From NCBI GenBank assembly GCA_913774925.1, contig CAJYKB010000087.1, positions 1 through 59,899 on the forward strand: a DNA stretch of 59,899 nt, given 5' to 3'. The notes below the pieces were generated by a model. That model worked only from the letters and a program-made list of their open reading frames with translations, did not search any database and was not told the DNA's origin. The translations under genes were made by a program, and so were the position numbers. Shown here one piece after another: positions 54,562 through 59,899 of the stretch (position 1 is the first letter of the stretch; every line of letters begins with the position of its first letter). The stretch comes from an uncultured Sphingomonas sp. (lineage in GTDB: Bacteria; Pseudomonadota; Alphaproteobacteria; Sphingomonadales; Sphingomonadaceae).

Positions 54562-55251
54562 ATGGCCTATACGCTCGTCACCGCGAACCGGAACTATTCC
54601 AGCTGGTCGCTGCGCCCGTGGCTGCTGATGCGCGCCCTCGGCATCGCGTTCGAGGATCGCGTCGAGCCGTTCGTCAGCCTCGACAATCATGCCGCCTTCC
54701 GGGCTTTCTCGCCGACGGGGCAGGTGCCGGTGCTGCTGGACGGCGAGCGGACGGTGTGGGATTCGCTGGGGATCGTGATGTACCTCGCCGAGCGGCACGC
54801 GGGCGTGTGGCCGGCGGACGCGTCGGCGCGCGCCTGGGCGATGTGTGCGGTGGCCGAGATGCACGGCGGGTTCGGCGCGCTGCGGCGAGAACGCACGATG
54901 ACGGTCGGGCAGCGCGTCACGCCGACGCGCGGGTCCGACGCGCTGGCACGCGACATGGCGCGGATCGCGGAGCTGTGGGCGGAAGGGCTGGCGCGGTTCG
55001 GGGGGCCGTGGCTCGCGGGGGCGGCGTTCGGGGCGGTCGATGCCTTCTACGCGCCGGTGGCGTTCCGGGTGCGTGGCTGGGGTATCGACGTCGGCGCGAC
55101 GGGTGCGCGCTGGGTCGAGGCGGTGCTGGCGCATCCCGCGATGGTCGAATGGGAGCGGGCCGCGCTCGCCGAGACGTTCCGCGAGGACGGGCATGAGGCG
55201 GAGGTGGCGGCCTATGGGACGGTGACGCGGGACGATCGCGCGATAATGTAG
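54562..55251 (+). CDS. Glutathione S-transferase family protein
   Basis: 229 residues. N-terminal thioredoxin-like domain with the NYSSWSLRPWLLMR active-site region (Ser at about 13-16) and QVPVLLDGE plus VWDSLGIVMYLAER for glutathione binding; helical C-terminal domain. It starts directly after the scoB stop (TAG then ATG), so it is probably the last gene of the same operon. Substrate unknown. Confidence 0.87.
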   Translation: MAYTLVTANRNYSSWSLRPWLLMRALGIAFEDRVEPFVSLDNHAAFRAFSPTGQVPVLLDGERTVWDSLGIVMYLAERHAGVWPADASARAWAMCAVAEMHGGFGALRRERTMTVGQRVTPTRGSDALARDMARIAELWAEGLARFGGPWLAGAAFGAVDAFYAPVAFRVRGWGIDVGATGARWVEAVLAHPAMVEWERAALAETFREDGHEAEVAAYGTVTRDDRAIM

Positions 55252-55267
55252 GATCTTTCACGCAAAC

Positions 55268-55335
55268 TCCGTTCGTGCTGAGTCGAAGCACAGCCTATGT
55301 CTTTCATAGCCTTCGACTTCGCTCAGGCCGAACGG
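55268..55335. repeat. Inverted repeat at the convergent GST/MFS gene ends
   Basis: CCGTTCGTGCTGAGTCGAAG and the inverse of CTTCGACTTCGCTCAGGCCG then AACGG face each other around CACAGCCTATGTCTTTCATA. This is the CCGTTCG-CTGAG-TCGAAG palindrome type common in sphingomonad intergenic DNA. It lies between two convergent genes and overlaps the last codons of the MFS gene; it probably serves as a two-way terminator. Confidence 0.7.
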
Positions 55336-56612
55336 CGGTTGCGAGTGGACCCCTGGGCCGTCTCCGGCATCGCCAGCAGGTAAAGGGCCAGCCCCGCTCC
55401 CGCGATCACCGCCAGCGTCAGGAAGGCGAGGCCGTACCCACCGGTCACGATCAGCCAGCCGGCGAGCGACGCGCTGAGCGCGCCGCCCAGCCCCTGTACC
55501 GTCGACACCGCGCCCTGCGCCACGTTGAAACGGCCGCTGCCGCGGGTGAGCGACGCGATCACCACCGGGAACAGCGCGCCGAAGATACCCGCGCCGACGC
55601 CGTCGAGCAGCTGCACCGCCAGCAGCCAGGGCGCGCTGTCCGACAGCGTGTAGAGCACGCCGCGCGCCGCCAGCACCGCGAAGGCGGCGAGGAAGACCGG
55701 CTTGTGCCCCCAGCGATCGGCATGGCGCCCGACCAGGATCGCGACCGGCACCATCACCAGCTGCGCCCCGACGATACAGGCCGACATCAGCGAGGTCGCC
55801 GCGCCGCCACCGACCTCGCGCGCCAGCAACTGGCCGACCGAGGGCAGCATCGCGGCATTGGCGAGGTGGAAGGTGAAGGCCGCCGCGGCGAAGACGGCGA
55901 GGCCGCGGGTGTGGCGAAGGACGTGCCACATCGACTGCGGCGCGGTGTCGCAATCCTCGGCATCGTCGTCCGCGCACAGCCCGCGCGCGACATCGTGGTC
56001 GATGCGGTCGCCCGGGATCGCCAGCGTCGCCACGATCGACGCGGCGGCGAGCAGCCCCATCAGCCAGAAGACGACCTGCGGCCCCAGTTTCCACGCCAGC
56101 AGCCCCGCGAGCGCGGCGGAGACGGCGTTGCCGGCGTGGTTGAACGCCTCGTTCCGGCCCACGCGCGCGGTAAAGGCGCGGGCGCCGACGATGCCGAGCG
56201 TGATGCCGGTGATCGCGGGGGCGAAGGCGGCGCCGGCGACCGCGGCCAGCGCCTGCGTCGCGGCAACCGCGGTGAAGCCGGAGACGAAGGGCAGCGAGAG
56301 CGAGGCGAGCGTGACCAGCAGCGCGGCGACCACCAGCAGCGCGCGCTTGGCGCGCAGCCGGTCGACCAATGCGCCGGCGGGGGCGGTGGCGGCCAGTCCG
56401 GCGAGGCCGGCGATGGTCATCACCATGCCGGTCGTCGCCTCGTTCCACCCATGCGTCGGCCCGCGTACCGAAACGAGGTAGATCGCAAGGTACGGCCCCA
56501 GCCCGTCGCGGACGTCGGCCAGGAAGAAGTTCACCCAATCGAGCGCGCGCCCTGCCTGTCCTGCGGGGGCAGGATGCGGCCGTGGCGGCGAAACGGGGGC
56601 AAGCGTGGCCAC
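55323..56612 (-). CDS. MFS transporter
   Basis: 429 residues with about 12 hydrophobic segments in two halves, separated by a hydrophilic loop near residues 200-230 (DDDAEDCDTAPQS). The inter-helix motif AGALVDRLRAKRALL (loop 2-3) and its repeat VGRHADRWGHKPVFLAA in the second half are MFS signatures. Inner-membrane secondary transporter; substrate unknown, sequence style suggests drug or metabolite efflux. The last codons and stop are inside the inverted repeat at 55268-55335. Confidence 0.88.
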   Translation of the reverse strand: MATLAPVSPPRPHPAPAGQAGRALDWVNFFLADVRDGLGPYLAIYLVSVRGPTHGWNEATTGMVMTIAGLAGLAATAPAGALVDRLRAKRALLVVAALLVTLASLSLPFVSGFTAVAATQALAAVAGAAFAPAITGITLGIVGARAFTARVGRNEAFNHAGNAVSAALAGLLAWKLGPQVVFWLMGLLAAASIVATLAIPGDRIDHDVARGLCADDDAEDCDTAPQSMWHVLRHTRGLAVFAAAAFTFHLANAAMLPSVGQLLAREVGGGAATSLMSACIVGAQLVMVPVAILVGRHADRWGHKPVFLAAFAVLAARGVLYTLSDSAPWLLAVQLLDGVGAGIFGALFPVVIASLTRGSGRFNVAQGAVSTVQGLGGALSASLAGWLIVTGGYGLAFLTLAVIAGAGLALYLLAMPETAQGSTRNRRSA

Positions 56613-56722
56613 GGCAATCCCTCCGAGCGTGTCGGCGGCGTTAACGTCGATCAGGGAATTAGGGTCCGGTCGCTGGGGCCGTGATTGATATTCCTTTGCA
56701 TGCGAGGGGGTGAAGAAGGGCT

Positions 56723-56888
56723 GTTCACGCGGAGGCGCGGAGGCGCGGAGGCGCGGAGATCAGGCGTCCGCCGCGACAGCGGCCCCTCCCTCTCACGTCC
56801 CAGATGACGAGAGCGCGCTGCCGCGCGCGTAACTCTCTGCGTGCTCTGCGCGGATCAACTCTTCGCGCCTTCGCGCCCCTGCGTGAAC
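56723..56888. repeat. Long inverted repeat with internal tandem GAGGCGCG units
   Basis: GTTCACGC (56723-56730) faces GCGTGAAC (56881-56888). The left arm contains three tandem GAGGCGCG units; the right arm the inverse-like CTTCGCGCCTTCGCGCC. It fills the middle of the 379-bp gap 56613-56991 between MFS and leuC, which are divergent. Nothing else was recognised in the gap apart from the presumed leuC promoter near its right end. Confidence 0.6.
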
Positions 56889-56991
56889 TCGAACGTCTGT
56901 TCGTCCACATGCTACGGCCTGCGGCTTCGATCAGCGACATCGCGCATTTTCGGTTTCGCTCGACCACCCAAGTGGGTTAACGCGCGCGATC

Positions 56992-58422
56992 ATGTCCAAC
57001 GCACCGCGCACTTTGTACGAAAAGGTCTGGGACGCTCACGTCGTGGAGCGTCGGGACGATGGTTCCTGCCTGATCTATATCGACCGCCACCTGGTCCACG
57101 AGGTCACCAGCCCGCAGGCGTTCGAGGGGCTTCGCTCCGCAGGTCGTCGCGTGCGCCGCCCGGACCTGACGCTGGCGGTGCCGGATCACAACCTGCCGAC
57201 GACGGCGCGGGTCGATGCCGCGGGGCGCGAGCTGCCGATCGCGGATCGCGAAAGCGCGGAGCAGCTGGGCGCGCTGCGCCAGAACGTCGCCGAGTTCGGT
57301 GTGCCGTATATCGACGCGCTGTCGGCGCGGCAGGGGATCGTCCATGTCGTGGGTCCGGAACAGGGCTTCACGCTGCCCGGCACGACGATGGTGTGCGGCG
57401 ACAGCCACACCAGCGCGCACGGGGCGCTGGGCGCGCTGGCGTTCGGGATCGGCACCAGCGAGGTCGAGCATGTGCTGGCCACGCAGACGCTGATCCTGTC
57501 GCCATCGAAGACGATGGAGGTCCGCGTCGACGGCACGCTCGGCCACGGCGTTAGCGCCAAGGACGTGGTGCTGGCGATCATCGGCAGGATCGGTGCGGCG
57601 GGCGGCACCGGCTATGTCATCGAATTTACCGGCGAGGTGATCCGCAATTTGTCGGTCGAGGGGCGGCTGACGATCGCCAACATGTCGATCGAGGGCGGCG
57701 CGCGTGCCGGCATGATCGCGCCCGACGAGACGACTTTCGCCTATCTGAAGGGGCGGCCGATGGCGCCCAAGGGCGCCGACTGGGACAAGGCGGTGGCGTG
57801 GTGGCGCACGCTGCCGAGCGACGCGGGCGCGCGCTACGACAAGACGGTCGTGCTGGACGCCGCCGACATCGCGCCGTCGCTGACATGGGGCACCAGCCCG
57901 GAGGACGTCGTGCCGATCACCGGCGTGGTGCCCGAGCCGGACAGCTTCGCCGACCCGTCGAAGCGCGAGGCAGCGCGCAAGTCGCTGGATTACATGGGGC
58001 TGACCCCGGGCACCCGGATGCAGGACGTGCCGGTCCAGCATGTCTTCATCGGCAGCTGCACCAACAGCCGGATCGAGGATCTGCGCGCCGCCGCGGCGGT
58101 GGCGGGCGGGCGGCATGTCGCCGACGGCGTGCGCGCGATGGTCGTCCCCGGATCGGGACTGGTGAAGCGGCAGGCGGAGGCCGAGGGGCTGGACCGGATC
58201 TTTACCGACGCCGGGTTCGAATGGCGCGAGCCGGGGTGTTCGATGTGCCTTGCGATGAACCCCGACAAGGTGCCCGCGGGCGAGCGTTGCGCATCGACCA
58301 GCAACCGGAATTTCGTGGGACGTCAGGGACCTGGCGCGCGTACCCATTTGTTGTCGCCGGCAATGGCGGCAGCGGCGGCGGTCACCGGACGACTGGCCGA
58401 CGTGCGCGAATTGATGGCCTGA
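56992..58422 (+). CDS. leuC: 3-isopropylmalate dehydratase large subunit
   Basis: 476 residues, aconitase superfamily. The 4Fe-4S cysteines are Cys356 in [11 protein letters not shown] and Cys416 and Cys419 in [11 protein letters not shown]; the substrate segment [19 protein letters not shown] is near 130-150. With LeuD it isomerises 2- and 3-isopropylmalate in leucine synthesis. ATG 56992; no obvious ribosome site in GCGCGCGATC before it. Followed by a 35-residue gene and leuD. Confidence 0.96.
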   Translation: MSNAPRTLYEKVWDAHVVERRDDGSCLIYIDRHLVHEVTSPQAFEGLRSAGRRVRRPDLTLAVPDHNLPTTARVDAAGRELPIADRESAEQLGALRQNVAEFGVPYIDALSARQGIVHVVGPEQGFTLPGTTMVCGDSHTSAHGALGALAFGIGTSEVEHVLATQTLILSPSKTMEVRVDGTLGHGVSAKDVVLAIIGRIGAAGGTGYVIEFTGEVIRNLSVEGRLTIANMSIEGGARAGMIAPDETTFAYLKGRPMAPKGADWDKAVAWWRTLPSDAGARYDKTVVLDAADIAPSLTWGTSPEDVVPITGVVPEPDSFADPSKREAARKSLDYMGLTPGTRMQDVPVQHVFIGSCTNSRIEDLRAAAAVAGGRHVADGVRAMVVPGSGLVKRQAEAEGLDRIFTDAGFEWREPGCSMCLAMNPDKVPAGERCASTSNRNFVGRQGPGARTHLLSPAMAAAAAVTGRLADVRELMA

Positions 58423-58439
58423 GCCGAAGGGGGCGAGAG

Positions 58440-58547
58440 ATGAAGAAGGTTCTGGTGTTCCTGATCGCGGGATCGGTGCTGAGCGGCGTCGCGGCCTATG
58501 CCGCGATCGCGCGGCCTGCGCTGCCCGCCAGCCGTCCGGCGCGCTGA
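58440..58547 (+). CDS. Small secreted or membrane protein between leuC and leuD, hypothetical (35 aa)
   Basis: 35 residues from ATG 58440 to TGA 58545-58547. GGGGGCGAGAG immediately precedes the ATG, a strong ribosome site. The product is [20 protein letters not shown] followed by [15 protein letters not shown]: a positively charged start, one hydrophobic segment and a Pro/Arg tail. leuD starts 4 bp after its stop, so the three genes are probably one transcript. No family recognised; could be a small membrane protein or a translated leader controlling leuD. Confidence 0.6.
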   Translation: MKKVLVFLIAGSVLSGVAAYAAIARPALPASRPAR

Positions 58548-58551
58548 CGCG

Positions 58552-59193
58552 ATGGATCCGGTCCGCGAGGTGTCGGGCACCGCCTATCCCTGGGGCGCCA
58601 AGAATATCGACACCGACGTCATCATCCCCGCACACTGGCTGAAGACGATCAAGCGATCGGGGCTGGGCAGGGGCGCGTTCGAGACTGTCCGCGCGCAGCC
58701 CGGCAATATCTTCGACGATCCGCGCTATGCCGGGGCGCCGATCCTGATCGCGGGCGACAATTTCGGCTGCGGGTCGAGCCGCGAACATGCGGCCTGGGCG
58801 CTGGCGGACATGGGCGTCAAGGCGGTGATCGCGCCGAGCTTCTCCGACATCTTCTCCGGCAATGCATTCAAGAACGGCATCGTCCCGGTGGTGCTGCCGC
58901 AGGAGCAGGTCGACCGGTTGCTCGAGGTCGCCCAAGAAAGTCCGGGGCACCAGCCCGTCACCGTCGACCTGGAGACGATGACGGTGACCACCCCGTATCA
59001 GGACCGCTTCGCCTTCGATCTGGACCCGTTCCGCCGTCGTTGCCTGATGGAGGGGCTGGACGAAGTCGGGCTGACGCTGGCAAAGGATACCGCGATTTCG
59101 AAATTCGAGGAGCGGCTCGATAGCGAGCGGCCCTGGATCAAGGGAGAGAGCGGATATGAAGGGCTTGCTGTCGAGGGCGCCGGGCGGACCTGA
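58552..59193 (+). CDS. leuD: 3-isopropylmalate dehydratase small subunit
   Basis: 213 residues. [17 protein letters not shown] and [17 protein letters not shown] are the swivel-domain signatures of LeuD. ATG 58552 gives the normal N terminus ([20 protein letters not shown]); an in-frame ATG farther up would lie in the small gene. The last 38 bases overlap the next gene, so the C-terminal [14 protein letters not shown] is read in one frame from a region that encodes the start of the oxidoreductase in another. Confidence 0.94.
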   Translation: MDPVREVSGTAYPWGAKNIDTDVIIPAHWLKTIKRSGLGRGAFETVRAQPGNIFDDPRYAGAPILIAGDNFGCGSSREHAAWALADMGVKAVIAPSFSDIFSGNAFKNGIVPVVLPQEQVDRLLEVAQESPGHQPVTVDLETMTVTTPYQDRFAFDLDPFRRRCLMEGLDEVGLTLAKDTAISKFEERLDSERPWIKGESGYEGLAVEGAGRT

Positions 59194-59899
59194 AACTCTG
59201 GAGATCGGCGAGCTGCCCGATCCCACCGCGGGCGCGGGCGAGGTGGTGGTCGCGGTGAAGGCGTGCGCGATCAACTATCCCGACGTTCTCATCATCGAGG
59301 ACAAGTACCAGTTCAAGCCGCAGCGCCCGTTCGCGCCCGGCGGTGAATTCGCCGGCGTGGTCGACAGCGTGGGCGAGGGCGTCACCTGCTTCGAGGTGGG
59401 CGACCGCGTGATGGGCAACAGCGGCAACGGCGCGCTGGTCGAGAAGTTCGTCGCCCGGGCGGACAATGTCTATCCGGTGCCGGAAGAACGGTCGTTCGAG
59501 GAAGGCGCGTCGATGCTGCTGACCTATGGCACGACGATCCACGCGCTGGTCGACCGCGGTCACATCAAGGAGGGCGACAGCCTGCTGGTGCTGGGTGCTG
59601 CCGGCGGCGTCGGCCTGGCCGCGGTCGAGCTGGGCAAGGCGTTCGGCGCGCGCGTGGTCGGCGCGGTGTCGAGCGAGGAGAAGGCGCAGGCGGTGCGCGA
59701 CGCGGGCGCGGACGACGTCATCATCTATGGCCGTGCCCCGTTTTCGAAGGACGAGAGCAAGGCGCTGGCCGATCAGTTCAAGGAAAAGGGCGGCAAGGCC
59801 GGGTTCCAGCTGGTCTACGATGCGGTCGGCGGCGACTATGCCGAGCCGGCGTTGCGCTCGATCGGGTGGGAGGGGCGCTATCTGGTGGCGGGGAACCCC
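59156..59899 (+). CDS. NADPH:quinone oxidoreductase family protein (5' part)
   Basis: 248 residues are visible; the frame is open at the right edge. Zinc-free medium-chain dehydrogenase: catalytic GroES-like domain ([35 protein letters not shown]) and Rossmann domain with [17 protein letters not shown] near 143-159. It reduces quinones or enones with NADPH. ATG 59156 follows GGGAGAGAGCGGAT and overlaps leuD by 38 bp. Confidence 0.9.
   Translation, partial: MKGLLSRAPGGPETLEIGELPDPTAGAGEVVVAVKACAINYPDVLIIEDKYQFKPQRPFAPGGEFAGVVDSVGEGVTCFEVGDRVMGNSGNGALVEKFVARADNVYPVPEERSFEEGASMLLTYGTTIHALVDRGHIKEGDSLLVLGAAGGVGLAAVELGKAFGARVVGAVSSEEKAQAVRDAGADDVIIYGRAPFSKDESKALADQFKEKGGKAGFQLVYDAVGGDYAEPALRSIGWEGRYLVAGNP

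Overview
The window is a GC-rich chromosomal segment from an alphaproteobacterium, most likely a sphingomonad. Four things support this: an ATP synthase operon holding only the F1 genes in the order atpH-A-G-D-C, with a very short epsilon subunit; an aerobic (late cobalt insertion) cobalamin operon with cobF, cobG, cobN and cobW; suf-type iron-sulfur genes at the left edge; and many dispersed palindromic repeats (GTCATSCCGGacttGtTCCGG and CTCCTGCgaaGGCAGGAGC types) between genes. The assignment is inferred from gene content and style; no rRNA is present. No phage, integrase, transposase, CRISPR array or recognisable defence island was found.

Layout. 1-488: 3' end of a suf operon (DUF59 protein, SufA). 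710-1699: YihY/BrkB membrane protein. 1751-12912: glycogen metabolism, glgP-glgB, then glgC, then glgA-pgm-glgX, mostly joined by 4-bp stop/start overlaps. They cover glucose-1-phosphate interconversion, ADP-glucose formation, polymerisation, branching, debranching and phosphorolysis. 12909-13244: PilZ protein. 13338-28209: cobalamin biosynthesis. A B12 riboswitch on the minus strand precedes cobW-cobN-cobG-cobH-cobI-cobJ, then cobL-cobE-cobM-cobB-cobA-cobF-bluB-DUF1636. cobK lies on the opposite strand, squeezed between cobJ and cobL. The set covers uroporphyrinogen III to hydrogenobyrinic acid a,c-diamide, the large cobaltochelatase subunit and lower-ligand (DMB) synthesis. cobS, cobT, cobO, cobQ, cobC/D and cobP/U/V are not in the window.

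28298-41099: a mixed housekeeping stretch. It holds tRNA-Gly(CCC), a lipoprotein, an L,D-transpeptidase, a tyrosine phosphatase, an alpha/beta hydrolase, a metallophosphoesterase, RNase R, a small hypothetical protein, a saccharopine-dehydrogenase-like reductase, a solitary CpaF ATPase, a C-terminally truncated Ada and an enoyl-CoA hydratase. 41260-46273: F1 ATP synthase. 46747-55251: gluzincin/TPR protein, TPP-dependent enzyme, SMP-30 lactonase, HAD hydrolase, the two subunits of a 3-oxoacid CoA-transferase with an acid phosphatase gene between them, and a glutathione S-transferase. 55323-59899: MFS transporter, leuC, a 35-residue small protein, leuD and the start of a quinone oxidoreductase.

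The most unusual structures are: the cobK/cobL head-to-head pair with overlapping start codons inside a riboswitch-led operon; a small miniature-inverted-repeat (MITE-like) family, one copy of which sits in another repeat with a visible 10-bp target duplication; repeats that supply start or stop codons to flanking genes; and the Ada protein lacking its alkyl-acceptor catalytic region.
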